DNA from: Teichococcus rhizosphaerae
GTDB lineage: Bacteria; Pseudomonadota; Alphaproteobacteria; Acetobacterales; Acetobacteraceae
Length of the DNA stretch: 64,000 bases
Direction: 5' to 3'
Assembly (NCBI RefSeq): GCF_002631185.1
Contig: NZ_PDNU01000017.1
Span: 1-64,000 of the forward strand
Part shown: piece after piece, positions 44,101 to 54,376 of the stretch
Numbering within the stretch: position 1 is the first letter of the stretch
Layout: every line of letters starts with the position of its first letter
Made by a program: the position numbers and the translations under genes
The notes under the pieces: model-generated
Databases searched by the model: none
What the model saw: only the letters and a program-made list of their open reading frames with translations
Told to the model about the DNA's origin: nothing

Positions 44101-44954
44101 CCGATGCCCTGCCAGAGCGGGAAAGCATGACCCTTCCCCTTCCGCGCCACCAGCGCGCCCATGGCCGGGCGGAGCTGGGCTTCGGCCTCAGGCTGCGCGG
44201 CACGGCGCTGCGCCACCTCTACCACGCCGCGCCGCTCCGCGTGCTGTTCCCCACCCCCGAGCCGGGCGAGCCGCCCATGGCGGCGCTGGTCAATGTCGGC
44301 GGCGGGCTGGCGGGCGGCGACTCGCTGGATGTCGCGGTGGAGATCGCCGAAGGCGGCACGGCCGGCGTGACCACCCCGGCGGCCGAGAAGATCTATCGCA
44401 GCCTCGGCGAGGACAGCCTCGTCTCCACCACGCTGGAGCTGCGGCGGGACGCCACGCTGGAATGGCTGCCGCAGGAAACCATCCTGTTCGACGGCGCCCG
44501 CTTCGCGCGGCACATGCGGGTGCGGCTGGCCCCCGGCGCGCGGCTGCTGGCGGCGGAGATGCTGGTCTTCGGCCGGGCCGCCCGGGGCGAGCGTCTCGAA
44601 AGCGGCGCGCTGTTCGATTCCTGGCGCCTCTGGCGCGACGGGCGGCTGGACTGGGCGGACGCCACCGACCTTTCGGGCGGCCCCGGCACGCGGCTCTCCC
44701 AGCGCTTCGGCTTCAACGGCGCCGGGGCGGCGGCGCTGCTGCTGCTGGCCGCCTCCCCCGCCGAGGCCCTGGCGGGGCGCGACCTGCTGCGCGGGGCCGG
44801 GCACGACGCCACCCTCCCCCGCCCCGGCCTGCTGCTGGCCCGCTGGCTGGGCGAGGCCATGGCGGTGCGTGCCGCGCTCTCGGCCACCCTGCCCATGTTG
44901 CGGGCATCCGTGCTGAAGCTGCCGCCGCAGCTGCCCCGCCTGTGGACCAGCTGA
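44097..44954 (+). CDS. ureD: Urease accessory protein UreD
   Basis: Scaffold that binds apo-urease and, with UreF and UreG, delivers nickel. The 285-residue protein has the UreD core [68 protein letters not shown]. The ATG at 44097 overlaps the stop of the small membrane-protein gene. An ATG ten codons later (44127), preceded by GGGAAAG, is a realistic alternative start. Confidence 0.94.
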   Translation: MTDALPERESMTLPLPRHQRAHGRAELGFGLRLRGTALRHLYHAAPLRVLFPTPEPGEPPMAALVNVGGGLAGGDSLDVAVEIAEGGTAGVTTPAAEKIYRSLGEDSLVSTTLELRRDATLEWLPQETILFDGARFARHMRVRLAPGARLLAAEMLVFGRAARGERLESGALFDSWRLWRDGRLDWADATDLSGGPGTRLSQRFGFNGAGAAALLLLAASPAEALAGRDLLRGAGHDATLPRPGLLLARWLGEAMAVRAALSATLPMLRASVLKLPPQLPRLWTS

Positions 44955-45011
44955 GCGTCCCCGCGCCACAATGCCGGCCCCCGCCCTTCCCCACCGCCCC
45001 AGGATGGCTCC

Positions 45012-45314
45012 ATGCACCTGACCCCCCGCGAAAAGGACAAGCTGCTGGTCGCCATGGCGGCCGAGGTGGCCCGCAGGCGCCTGGCGCGCGGCGTGCGGCT
45101 GAACCACCCCGAGGCGGTCGCGCTGATCACCGACCATGTGGTGGAGGGCGCGCGGGACGGCCGCAGCGTGGCGGAGCTGATGCGCGACGGCGCCACCGTG
45201 CTCACGCGCGAGCAGGTGATGGAGGGCATCCCCGAGATGATCCACGACATCCAGGTGGAGGCCACCTTCCCCGACGGCACCAAGCTCGTCACCGTCCACA
45301 ACCCGATCCGCTGA
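45012..45314 (+). CDS. ureA: Urease subunit gamma UreA
   Basis: Small structural subunit of nickel urease, 100 residues, the standard length. It matches from end to end: [63 protein letters not shown] and the end LVTVHNPI. It is followed after 11 bases by ureB with a GGAGGAG site between them. The short gap after ureD (57 bases) holds no hairpin. Confidence 0.97.
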   Translation: MHLTPREKDKLLVAMAAEVARRRLARGVRLNHPEAVALITDHVVEGARDGRSVAELMRDGATVLTREQVMEGIPEMIHDIQVEATFPDGTKLVTVHNPIR

Positions 45315-45325
45315 GGAGGAGCGCC

Positions 45326-45631
45326 ATGATTCCCGGAGAGATCATCCCGGCCGCCGGCGAGATCCTGCTGAATGCGGGGCGCGAGGCGGTGGAGCTGGTC
45401 GTGGCCAACACCGGCGACCGCCCCGTGCAGGTCGGCAGCCACTACCATTTCTTCGAAACAAACCCGGCGCTGGAATTCGACCGCGCCGCCGCGCGCGGCA
45501 TGCGCCTCGACATCCCCGCCGGCACCGCCATCCGCTTCGAGCCGGGGCAGAGCCGCGCGGTGCGGCTGATCGCCTTCGGCGGCGGCCGCACCGTGCACGG
45601 CTTCCGCGGGCAGGTCGAGGGGAGGCTCTGA
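45326..45631 (+). CDS. ureB: Urease subunit beta UreB
   Basis: Structural subunit of 101 residues. It opens [20 protein letters not shown], contains [22 protein letters not shown] and ends [10 protein letters not shown], all typical of UreB. An AGGAGGAG ribosome-binding site lies about six bases before the ATG. The stop is two bases before the ureC start, consistent with stoichiometric expression of the structural subunits. Confidence 0.97.
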   Translation: MIPGEIIPAAGEILLNAGREAVELVVANTGDRPVQVGSHYHFFETNPALEFDRAAARGMRLDIPAGTAIRFEPGQSRAVRLIAFGGGRTVHGFRGQVEGRL

Positions 45632-45633
45632 GC

Positions 45634-47346
<1,713 letters not shown>

Positions 47347-47352
47347 GCAAGG

Positions 47353-47389
47353 CTGGGGGAATGAATTCCCCCAGGCCCCCTTCTTTTTT
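47353..47389 (+). terminator. Terminator-like hairpin inside the urease operon (ureC-ureE gap)
   Basis: Nine-base arms CTGGGGGAA and TTCCCCCAG around TGAA, then nine bases and a T6 run. It is almost identical to the element after pncA. Placed between ureC and ureE it could act as an attenuator or protect the 3' end of the structural-gene message. Confidence 0.75.
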
Positions 47390-47426
47390 CTGGCAGAAAG
47401 TCAGGGGGACTTTGGAGACGAGACGA

Positions 47427-47981
47427 ATGAGCGACGCCACCCTTCCCCGTGCGACCCAGGTCCTTCCGGCCGGGCAGTGGCAGGCGCGCACGGCGCGCGA
47501 CGCCGTAACGGTGGATTTCGACGACCGCCACCGCCGCCGCAGGCGCTACACCGGCGAGAAGGGCACCGCCTTCCTGCTCGACCTGCCCGAGGCCACCGTG
47601 CTGCGCGACGGCGACGGACTGCTGCTGGAAGGCGGCGGCGTCATCCTGGTGCGCGCCGCGCCGGAGCCGCTGGTGGAGATCCGCGCGCGGAACGGGCTGC
47701 ACCTGATGCGGCTGGCCTGGCACCTCGGCAACCGGCACCTCCCGGCCGAGATCGGCGCCGAGCGCATCCTGATCCGCGCCGACCACGTCATCGAGCGGAT
47801 GCTTCAGGGCCTCGGCGCCACGCTGGCCAGGGTGGAGGCGCCCTTCAACCCCGAGGGCGGCGCCTATGGCGAGCACAACCGCCATGCCGGCCACCACCAC
47901 CACGAGCATGGGCACGCGCATGACCACGAGCATGGCGCCTGCGGCCACGACCACGGCGATGGCCATCACCACCATCACTGA
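47427..47981 (+). CDS. ureE: Urease accessory protein UreE
   Basis: Nickel metallochaperone of 184 residues that hands nickel to UreG. Residues 1-145 carry the peptide-binding and metal-binding domains ([56 protein letters not shown]). The last 35 residues are extremely histidine-rich and end in HHHHH, a nickel-storage tail seen in some UreE proteins. A GGAGACGAG site precedes the ATG at 47427. Its 3' end overlaps the ureF start. Confidence 0.95.
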   Translation: MSDATLPRATQVLPAGQWQARTARDAVTVDFDDRHRRRRRYTGEKGTAFLLDLPEATVLRDGDGLLLEGGGVILVRAAPEPLVEIRARNGLHLMRLAWHLGNRHLPAEIGAERILIRADHVIERMLQGLGATLARVEAPFNPEGGAYGEHNRHAGHHHHEHGHAHDHEHGACGHDHGDGHHHHH

Positions 47982-48657
47982 GGTGGCCGCGCTGCAGCGC
48001 CTGCTCACCTGGCTCTCGCCCGCCTATCCGGTGGGCGCCTACACCTACAGCCACGGGCTGGAGATGGCGGTGGAGGAGGGCGCGGTGCGCGACCGCCACG
48101 GCCTCGCCGCCTATATCAGCGCGGTGCTGGAAGCGGGTGCCGGGCGCATCGACGGCGCGCTGCTCGCCGCCGCCCACCGCGCCGCCGCGGCCGGGGACGA
48201 CGCGGCGCTGGACGAGGTGGCCGCCCTCGCCGCCGCCTGGCGCGGCACCGCCGAGACGGCGCTGGAAACCATGGCGCAGGGCGCCGCCTTCCTGAAGGTG
48301 ACCAACGCCGCCTGGCCGGATGCCCGCCTTGCCGCCTTCACCGCGCGTCAGGGCGGCAGCGTGGCGCATCCGGTGGCCTTCGGCGCCGCGGCGGCATGGC
48401 ACGGGCTGCCGTTGCGCATGGCGGCCTTCGGCTTCCTGTCCGCCTTCGCGGCCAACCTGGTCTCGGCCGGCGTGCGGCTGGTGCCGCTCGGCCAGACGGA
48501 CGGGCAGATCGCCACGGCTGGCCTGCTGCCCGCGCTGGAAGCCGCGACCGATGCGGCGCTCGCCGCCGAGCTCGACCGCCTGGGCAGCGCCGCCCCCATG
48601 CTCGATCTTTTCTCCATGCGTCACGAGACGCAGTACACGAGGCTCTTCCGCTCATGA
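47959..48657 (+). CDS. ureF: Urease accessory protein UreF
   Basis: Helical maturation factor that links UreD and UreG. From the ATG at 47959 it has 232 residues, normal for UreF, with [30 protein letters not shown] near the N-terminus and a C-terminal [13 protein letters not shown]. The start region overlaps the histidine-rich end of ureE by 23 bases; earlier ATGs in the same frame (back to 47866) would only add a Thr/Met-rich frame-shadow of the ureE tail. The stop overlaps the ureG start as ATGA. Confidence 0.93.
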   Translation: MAITTITEVAALQRLLTWLSPAYPVGAYTYSHGLEMAVEEGAVRDRHGLAAYISAVLEAGAGRIDGALLAAAHRAAAAGDDAALDEVAALAAAWRGTAETALETMAQGAAFLKVTNAAWPDARLAAFTARQGGSVAHPVAFGAAAAWHGLPLRMAAFGFLSAFAANLVSAGVRLVPLGQTDGQIATAGLLPALEAATDAALAAELDRLGSAAPMLDLFSMRHETQYTRLFRS

Positions 48658-49292
48658 CGATCCCCGCCAACGGCCCCTTCCGCGTCGGCATCGGCGGCCC
48701 CGTCGGCTCCGGCAAGACGGCGCTGACCGAGCGCCTGTGCAGGCACCTGCGCGACACGCACAACATCGCCGTCATCACCAACGACATCTACACGCGCGAG
48801 GATGCCGAGTTCCTGACGCGCAACGACGCGCTGGCGCCGGAGCGCATCATCGGCGTGGAAACCGGCGGCTGCCCGCACACCGCCATCCGCGAGGACGCCT
48901 CGATCAACCTCGCCGCCGTGGCGGAGATGGAGGGGCGCTTCCCCGGCCTCGAGATCCTGCTGATCGAGAGCGGCGGCGACAACCTGGCCGCCACCTTCAG
49001 CCCGGAGCTCGCCGACCTCACCATCTACGTCATCGACGTCTCGGCCGGCGACAAGATCCCGCGCAAGGGCGGCCCTGGCATCACCCGCTCCGACCTGCTG
49101 GTGATCAACAAGATCGACCTCGCCCCGCTGGTCGGCGCCGATCTCGGCGTGATGGACCGCGATTCGCGGAAGATGCGCGGCGCGCGCCCCTTCATCTTCA
49201 CCAACCTCAAGGCGCTGCAGGGCGTGGCCGAGATCGCCGACTTCATCCTGGAATCCGGCGGCATCGAGAAGCGCGCGAAGCCCGCCGCATGA
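48654..49292 (+). CDS. ureG: Urease accessory GTPase UreG
   Basis: SIMIBI GTPase of 212 residues that drives nickel insertion. The P-loop is [15 protein letters not shown]; the nickel/zinc site Cys-Pro-His is in [18 protein letters not shown]; switch and base motifs are [17 protein letters not shown] and VINKIDLAP. Start overlaps ureF and stop overlaps pncA, both by four bases, so the whole 3' half of the operon is translationally coupled. Confidence 0.97.
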   Translation: MTIPANGPFRVGIGGPVGSGKTALTERLCRHLRDTHNIAVITNDIYTREDAEFLTRNDALAPERIIGVETGGCPHTAIREDASINLAAVAEMEGRFPGLEILLIESGGDNLAATFSPELADLTIYVIDVSAGDKIPRKGGPGITRSDLLVINKIDLAPLVGADLGVMDRDSRKMRGARPFIFTNLKALQGVAEIADFILESGGIEKRAKPAA

Positions 49293-49906
49293 CCGGGGAG
49301 AACAACCTCCTGCTGGTGGTGGATCTGCAGCCGGACTTCATGCCGGGCGGCGCCCTGCCCGTGCCGGAAGGGGATGCGGTGCTGCCCGTCATCAACGCGC
49401 TGATGCCACGCTTCGGCAACATCGCCGCCACGCAGGACTGGCACCCGGCGGACCATGCCTCCTTCGCCAGCCAGCATCCCGGCAAGGCGCCGTTCGACAC
49501 CGCCATGCTTTCCTATGGTGAGCAGGTGCTGTGGCCGGACCATTGCGTCCAGGGCACGCCCGGTGCCGCGCTGCACCCGGCGCTGAACGCCGACCGCATC
49601 CAGATGGTGATCCGCAAGGGCTTCCGCCGCGCCATCGACAGCTACTCGGCCTTCCGCGAGAACGACCGGCGCACCGGCACGGGGCTGCATGGCTACCTGA
49701 GGGAGCGCGGCATCACGCGCGTCTTCATCGCCGGGCTGGCGCGCGGCTACTGCACCGATTTCTCGGCCGAGGACGCGGCGGAGCTGGGCTACGAAGTGGT
49801 GCTGGTGGAGGATGCCTGCCGTGGCATCACGCCGGAAGCGACGGCGGCGGGAACGGCGCGGCTCAGGGCCAGGGGCGTGCGGTTCATCACCAGTACAAGC
49901 ATCTAG
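49289..49906 (+). CDS. pncA: Nicotinamidase PncA
   Basis: Cysteine amidohydrolase of 205 residues that converts nicotinamide to nicotinate and ammonia in NAD salvage. The catalytic Asp is in [17 protein letters not shown], metal ligands in [14 protein letters not shown], the lysine in [17 protein letters not shown] and the nucleophilic cysteine in [16 protein letters not shown]. Its ATG overlaps the ureG stop by four bases, making it the last gene of the urease operon; that link is unusual and its reason unknown. A strong terminator follows. Confidence 0.95.
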   Translation: MTGENNLLLVVDLQPDFMPGGALPVPEGDAVLPVINALMPRFGNIAATQDWHPADHASFASQHPGKAPFDTAMLSYGEQVLWPDHCVQGTPGAALHPALNADRIQMVIRKGFRRAIDSYSAFRENDRRTGTGLHGYLRERGITRVFIAGLARGYCTDFSAEDAAELGYEVVLVEDACRGITPEATAAGTARLRARGVRFITSTSI

Positions 49907-49914
49907 AAAAGAGT

Positions 49915-49951
49915 CTGGGGGAAGGAATTCCCCCAGGCCCCCATCTTTTTT
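49915..49951 (+). terminator. Rho-independent terminator of the urease-pncA operon
   Basis: Nine-base arms CTGGGGGAA and TTCCCCCAG around GGAA, then nine bases and T6. It lies nine bases past the pncA stop and is a near copy of the element in the ureC-ureE gap. Confidence 0.85.
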
Positions 49952-49954
49952 CTG

Positions 49955-50800
49955 TCAGTGTCCGGCGACGGTCTTCTGCGTCTGCTCGCCCAGCCCCTGG
50001 ATGCCGAGGCGCATGGTCTGGCCTGCCTTCAGATAGACCGGCGGCTTCTGGCCGAGGCCCACGCCGGGCGGCGTGCCGGTCGAGATCACGTCGCCCGGGT
50101 GCAGCGTGATGAAGTGGGAGACGTAGGAAACGAGCTTCTCCACGCCGAAGATCATCGTGCGCGTCGAGCCGTCCTGGAAGCGGTGGCCATCCACCTCGCA
50201 GAACATGGCGAGGTCCTGCGGGTCGGGCACCTCGTCCTTGGTCACCAGCCAGGGGCCAAGAGGGCCGAAAGTGTCGTGCCCCTTGCCCTTGTCCCAGGTG
50301 CCGCCGCGCTCGGCCTGCCATTCGCGCTCCGAGACGTCGTTGCACACGGCATAGCCCGCGACGTGCGACATCGCGTCCGCCTCGGAGACGCGCTTGGCGC
50401 GGGTGCCGATGATGACGGCCAGCTCCACCTCCCAGTCGGTCTTGACGCTGTCGGGCGCGATCTCGACGTCGTCGTTCGGCCCCTGCAGCGCGCCGAGCGA
50501 CTTCAGGAACACGATCGGCTCCTTCGGGATGGCAGCCCCCGTCTCGGCAGCGTGGTCGGCATAGTTGAGGCCGATGCACACGAAGTTCCTCATCCCGGCC
50601 ACCGGCGGGCCGAGGCGCGGATGGCCCTCCACCACCGGCAGCGAGGACGGATCGAGCGCGGCGAGGCGCTCCAGCCCCGCCGGGGAGAGCACCTCGCCCG
50701 CCAGCTCGGGCACCACGCCGGACAGGTCGCGGATCCGTCCCTCGGCATCGAGCAGGCCCGGCTTCTCCTGGCCCGGCGGGCCAAAGCGCAGCAGCTTCAT
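49955..50800 (-). CDS. Fumarylacetoacetate hydrolase (FAH) family protein
   Basis: Metal-dependent hydrolase of 281 residues. The FAH core is present: VCIGLNYADHAAETGAAIPKEPIVFLKS, the metal Glu pair in TDWEVELAVIIGTRA, GYAVCNDVSEREWQ, and GDVISTGTPPGVGLGQKP. Downstream of an SDR and an IlvD/EDD-type dehydratase on the same strand it fits a 2,4-diketo-3-deoxy sugar acid hydrolase, as in the non-phosphorylative L-fucose or L-rhamnose routes. That is inference from the set; the family also includes many other hydrolases. Confidence 0.9.
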   Translation of the reverse strand: MKLLRFGPPGQEKPGLLDAEGRIRDLSGVVPELAGEVLSPAGLERLAALDPSSLPVVEGHPRLGPPVAGMRNFVCIGLNYADHAAETGAAIPKEPIVFLKSLGALQGPNDDVEIAPDSVKTDWEVELAVIIGTRAKRVSEADAMSHVAGYAVCNDVSEREWQAERGGTWDKGKGHDTFGPLGPWLVTKDEVPDPQDLAMFCEVDGHRFQDGSTRTMIFGVEKLVSYVSHFITLHPGDVISTGTPPGVGLGQKPPVYLKAGQTMRLGIQGLGEQTQKTVAGH

Positions 50801-50865
50801 TGTTCAGCGTTTCCCTTCAGCGAACTCGTTCGTGGCCGAGCATAGATCCTGGCCGGAGGTCCGCC

Positions 50866-50945
50866 CAGCGGGCGGAGCCGCACACTTCAGCCAGCGGGCG
50901 GCGCCGCATACTTCAGCCAGCGGGCGGCGCCCGCATGCGTCACCC
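50866..50945 (-). repeat. 26-bp tandem repeat, 3 units, downstream of the SDR gene
   Basis: Units start at 50866, 50892 and 50918 on the + strand. Read on the minus strand each unit is TGA, a short AGTATGC-type spacer and a GCGGCGCCGC dyad. The array starts about 20 bases after the SDR stop. It shares the TGA-spacer-dyad plan of the 29-bp arrays but has a different length and sequence. Confidence 0.8.
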
Positions 50946-50962
50946 AGCGCATCACAGGCGCG

Positions 50963-51712
50963 TCAGTTCGTCCAGCCGCCGTCGATGACGATGGCCTGTG
51001 CCGTGACGAAAGCCGATTCCGGCGCGGAGAGATAGACCACCAGGGCCGCGATCTCCTCCGGCGTGGCGAGCCGGCCCATGGCCTGGCGGCCGACAAAGGC
51101 GGCGCGCGCCGCCTCCAGCCCGCCCGCCGCCCGCGCATTGGCCGCGATGCGCTCGCCGAGCGAGGGCGTGTCCACCGTGCCGGGGCAGACGCAGTTGCAG
51201 CGTATGCCGCGCGCCACATAGTCGGCCGCGACGCTCTTGGTCATGCCCACCACCGCCGCCTTGGTGGCGCCATAGACGAAGCGGTTGGCGACCCCCTTCA
51301 CCGAGCCGGCGGCCGAGGCCATGTTGACGATGGCCCCGCCCCCCTTGCCCAGCATGCCCGGCAGCGCCGCCTGCATCACCTTCCACTGCGCGCGCACATT
51401 GAGCGCGAAGGCGAAGTCCCAGTCGGCATCGGTGCAGCTCAGCACGTCGTTCTGGTGGACGAAGCCGGCGCAGTTGAACACCACGTCGAACGGCCCGTGC
51501 GCGGCGATGGCGGACTTCACCGCCGCGTCGTCCAGCACGTCCAGCGCCTGGGTGGCGATGCCATGGGCGGCGAGATCGGCGAGCTTGCCCGCGTCGCGGT
51601 CGGTGGCCAAGACCGTGGCCCCTTCCGCCGCATAGGCGAGCGCGGCCGCGCGCCCGATGCCCTGCCCCGCCGCGGTGACGAGGCAGTGCTTGCCATTGAG
51701 ACGGCCGGGCAT
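50963..51712 (-). CDS. SDR-family oxidoreductase (2-keto-3-deoxy sugar acid dehydrogenase-like)
   Basis: Short-chain dehydrogenase of 249 residues. The nucleotide site is VTAAGQGIGRAAALAYA with an acidic residue after strand 2 (LATDRD), favouring NAD. Catalytic residues are Ser in NMASAAGS and Tyr-x3-Lys in FVYGATKAAV. The stretch RGIRCNCVCPGTVDTPSLGERI is characteristic of the DHRS6/2-keto-3-deoxy-L-fuconate dehydrogenase subgroup. Its start overlaps the dehydratase stop by one base. Expected role: oxidise the 2-keto-3-deoxy acid made by the dehydratase for the FAH hydrolase. Confidence 0.92.
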   Translation of the reverse strand: MPGRLNGKHCLVTAAGQGIGRAAALAYAAEGATVLATDRDAGKLADLAAHGIATQALDVLDDAAVKSAIAAHGPFDVVFNCAGFVHQNDVLSCTDADWDFAFALNVRAQWKVMQAALPGMLGKGGGAIVNMASAAGSVKGVANRFVYGATKAAVVGMTKSVAADYVARGIRCNCVCPGTVDTPSLGERIAANARAAGGLEAARAAFVGRQAMGRLATPEEIAALVVYLSAPESAFVTAQAIVIDGGWTN

Positions 51713-53493
51713 CAGTGGTTGTGGCGGCTCTCGCCGCGCGTCTCGAGGATGTTGAGGTAGAGCGTCGCCGGCTCCAGGCAGCCACCCGTGCCGAGCTGGC
51801 CCACCATGGAGCGGTAGATCTCCTCCCAGGGCGTCTTGTGCTGCAGCCTGGGCGGTGTCCAGGCGGCGCGGCGGGCGGCCAGCTCCTCGGGCGGGATCAG
51901 CACGTCCACCTTGCGGCTGCGCAGGTCGATGCGGATCGGGTCGCCCGACCTCAGCAGGGCGAGGCCGCCGCCCACCGCAGCCTCCGGCGAGACGTTCAGG
52001 ATGGAGGGGCTGGCGGACGTGCCGCTCTGCCGCCCGTCACCCATGGTGGGCAGGCTTTGCAGCCCCGCCTTGATCATGGCGCCCGGCGGCTGCATGTTCA
52101 CCACCTCGGCGCTGCCCGGATAGCCCACGGGGCCGCAGTTGCGGATGACCAGCACGGTGTGCTCGTCGACGCCGAGATCGGGGTCCTCGATGCGCTCGTG
52201 GTAGTCCTCGGGGCCCTCGAAGACGATGACCTTGCCCTCGAACACGTCCTCCGGGTCGGACAGGAAGCGGCGGCGGAACTCGGCGTCGATGACGCTGACC
52301 TTCATCACCGCGCTCTCGAACAGGTTGCCCGAGAGCACCACGAAGCCGGCCTGCTCCTTCAGCGGCTCGCTGTAGCGGCGGATCACCTCGCGGTCCGGCA
52401 GCGGCGCGCGCTTGAGGTCCTCCTCCAGCGTCTGGCCGGTGACGGTTCTCACCCCGGTGTGCAGCTTGCCGGCATCGGCCAGCTCCTTCATCACCGACTG
52501 CACGCCGCCGCCGCGATAGAACATTTCTCCGAGAAAGCGGCCGGCGGGCTGGCAGTCCACCAGCAGCGGGATGTCGGCGCCGACCGTCTGCCAGTCCTCG
52601 GTGGTCAGTTCCACGCCCATGTGGCGGGCGATGGCCACCAGGTGCGGCGGGCAGTTCGACGACGCGCCGATGGCGCTGGCCAGCACGATGGTGTTCTCGA
52701 AGGCCTCGCGCGTCATGATGTCGGAGGGGCGGAGGTTCTCGCGCACCATGTCCACGATCCGCAGGCCCGTGGCGTGCGCCATCTGCCCGCGCTCGCGGTA
52801 GGCGGCGGGAATGCTGGCGCAGCCCGGCAGCGACATGCCGAGCGCTTCCGCCAGGGAGTTCATGGAGAGCGCGGTCCCCATGGTGTTGCAGTGGCCGACC
52901 GAGGTCGCGCTGCTCGCCACCATCTGCATGAAGCCGTCATAGTTGATCTCGCCGGCGGCGAGCAGCTTGCGCGCCTCCCAGACGATGGTGCCGGAGCCGG
53001 ACAGGCGGCCCTTCCAGTGCCCGTCCAGCATCGGGCCGCCCGAGAGCACGATGGCCGGGATGTTCACGGTGGCCGCGCCCATCAGGCAGGCGGGCGTCGT
53101 CTTGTCGCAGCCGGTGGTCAGCACCACGCCATCCAGCGGATAGCCGTGCAGGATCTCGACCAATGAGAGATAGGCCAGGTTGCGGTCCAGCGCCGCGGTC
53201 GGGCGCTTGCCGGTCTCCTGGATGGGATGGATCGGGAATTCGAGGGGGATGCCGCCGGCATCGCGGATGCCCGCCTTCACCCGCTCGGCCAGGGCCAGGT
53301 GGTGGCGGTTGCAGGGGGCGATGTCGCTGCCGGTCTGGGCGATGCCGATGATCGGCTTGCCCGATTGCAGCTCGCCGCGTGTCAGGCCGAAATTCAGGAA
53401 GCGCTCGATGTAGAGCGCCGTCATGCCCGGGTCTTCCGGGTCGTCGAACCAGCGCTGGCTGCGCAGCCTGAAATTCTTCTTGGTCTGGTCCAT
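51712..53493 (-). CDS. IlvD/EDD-family sugar-acid dehydratase
   Basis: Iron-sulfur dehydratase of 593 residues. The three cluster cysteines are in SDIAPCNRHH, TTGCDKTTPACLMGA and GHCNTMGTALSMN. Length and the N-terminal RSQRWFDDPEDPGMTALYIERF are those of pentonate/sugar-acid dehydratases such as L-arabinonate dehydratase rather than of IlvD proper. Late motifs are RNCGPVGYPGSAEVVNMQPP and DGRQSGTSASPSILNVSPEAA. First gene of the dehydratase-SDR-FAH set. The ATG at 53493 matches the family start; the frame is open 21 codons further. Confidence 0.94.
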   Translation of the reverse strand: MDQTKKNFRLRSQRWFDDPEDPGMTALYIERFLNFGLTRGELQSGKPIIGIAQTGSDIAPCNRHHLALAERVKAGIRDAGGIPLEFPIHPIQETGKRPTAALDRNLAYLSLVEILHGYPLDGVVLTTGCDKTTPACLMGAATVNIPAIVLSGGPMLDGHWKGRLSGSGTIVWEARKLLAAGEINYDGFMQMVASSATSVGHCNTMGTALSMNSLAEALGMSLPGCASIPAAYRERGQMAHATGLRIVDMVRENLRPSDIMTREAFENTIVLASAIGASSNCPPHLVAIARHMGVELTTEDWQTVGADIPLLVDCQPAGRFLGEMFYRGGGVQSVMKELADAGKLHTGVRTVTGQTLEEDLKRAPLPDREVIRRYSEPLKEQAGFVVLSGNLFESAVMKVSVIDAEFRRRFLSDPEDVFEGKVIVFEGPEDYHERIEDPDLGVDEHTVLVIRNCGPVGYPGSAEVVNMQPPGAMIKAGLQSLPTMGDGRQSGTSASPSILNVSPEAAVGGGLALLRSGDPIRIDLRSRKVDVLIPPEELAARRAAWTPPRLQHKTPWEEIYRSMVGQLGTGGCLEPATLYLNILETRGESRHNH

Positions 53494-53603
53494 CTGAGGC
53501 GTTCCCCGCTTCTCCCATTGGAAGGCAGGGTCCGCCGCCAGGGACGGCACTGTCAATGCGGCGGTCCGCGCGGCGGCCGGAAAAAGCCGCCGCCGCGCCG
53601 GGT

Positions 53604-53804
53604 TCAGCCGGCCTTCTCGTCCTCGGTCTCGCCGTCCGGCGGCAGCGTCACCGGCTCGCCGATATCGGGGTCCTGGCCGGCCGCGATGGCGGCCTTGCGG
53701 CGGGCCCGCTCTTCCTCGCGCTGCTGCGCCTTGGCATCTGCCTTGGCCTGCTTGGCGCGGTTCCGCTCGGCCCGTTGCTGTCCGTAATTGGGGATGCGTG
53801 CCAT
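53604..53804 (-). CDS. Small, highly charged protein of unknown function
   Basis: A 66-residue protein, MARIPNYGQQRAERNRAK then a Lys/Gln/Glu/Arg-rich helix that would form a single charged helix or coiled coil, ending in an acidic tail (GETEDEKAG). Short proteins with a MARxPNYGQQR start are familiar from alphaproteobacteria but I know no function. The GTG seven codons upstream could also start it. It is a single gene between the sugar-acid set and the cold-shock gene. Confidence 0.7.
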   Translation of the reverse strand: MARIPNYGQQRAERNRAKQAKADAKAQQREEERARRKAAIAAGQDPDIGEPVTLPPDGETEDEKAG

Positions 53805-53865
53805 GAAAGGAGCGCCCTCACTCACTGGGATAAGGGAAAGGGCCTTGCGGGGGGCCCTGAACGAG

Positions 53866-53901
53866 GCGAGCCGGGCGGCGCCATCGGCGTGCCCGGCTCG
53901 C
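53866..53901 (-). terminator. Hairpin downstream of the cold-shock gene
   Basis: Eleven-base perfect arms, GCGAGCCGGGC and GCCCGGCTCGC, with a 14-base loop, about 50 bases past the cold-shock stop. It lacks a T run, so it may be a Rho-type or mRNA-stabilising stem. Confidence 0.45.
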
Positions 53902-53949
53902 GATCCCTGGGGGAGCCCCGCCGCGCGGCGGCGGCAGGGCCAGCCTGCC

Positions 53950-54156
53950 TCAGGCCTGCTTCAGGTTGCCGGCAGAGACCTTGCCTTCACGGCCGCGCTG
54001 CAGCTCGAACTCCACGCGCTCGCCTTCCTGCAGGCCCTGCAGGCCGGCGCGCTGCACATCGGAGATGTGCACGAACACGTCCTTGGAGCCGTCTTCCGGC
54101 TGAATGAAACCAAAACCCTTGGTCGGGTTGAACCACTTCACGGTACCGATGGGCAT
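53950..54156 (-). CDS. Cold-shock protein (CspA family)
   Basis: Single cold-shock domain of 68 residues that binds single-stranded RNA and DNA. RNP1 is KGFGFIQPE and RNP2 is DVFVHISDV; the start [14 protein letters not shown] is standard. A GGAG site lies nine bases before the ATG. The 220-base upstream gap contains a stem that could be part of a temperature-sensitive leader. Confidence 0.96.
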   Translation of the reverse strand: MPIGTVKWFNPTKGFGFIQPEDGSKDVFVHISDVQRAGLQGLQEGERVEFELQRGREGKVSAGNLKQA

Positions 54157-54181
54157 CGCGGTGCTCCGTCAGAATGCGTTG

Positions 54182-54204
54182 CCGCCGCACGACATGCGCG
54201 GCGG
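54182..54204 (-). promoter_or_regulatory. Stem in the 5' leader of the cold-shock gene
   Basis: CCGCCGC and GCGGCGG arms with a nine-base loop, about 26 bases before the start codon. Cold-shock leaders often carry regulatory structure, but this stem alone does not prove it. Confidence 0.3.
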
Positions 54205-54376
54205 ATCAACTTCGTATGGGAACGGGCACCAGGCACGCTACGTTCCCGCGCGAGCGCGGGATGGGCGAGCTGGAACAGCAAGCCGAACCAAAACAAACAG
54301 TCGACGAACCCTATCTAGGCGCACCGAAGCGCTTCCACAACCGGCATGACGGCCTGACCCGAAATCAACCGCGTGA

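Noticed and set aside
47866-47958. Extending UreF upstream through the ureE histidine tail
   Set aside because: The added residues (Thr/Met/Ala-rich) are the frame-shifted reading of the ureE His codons and do not resemble UreF.
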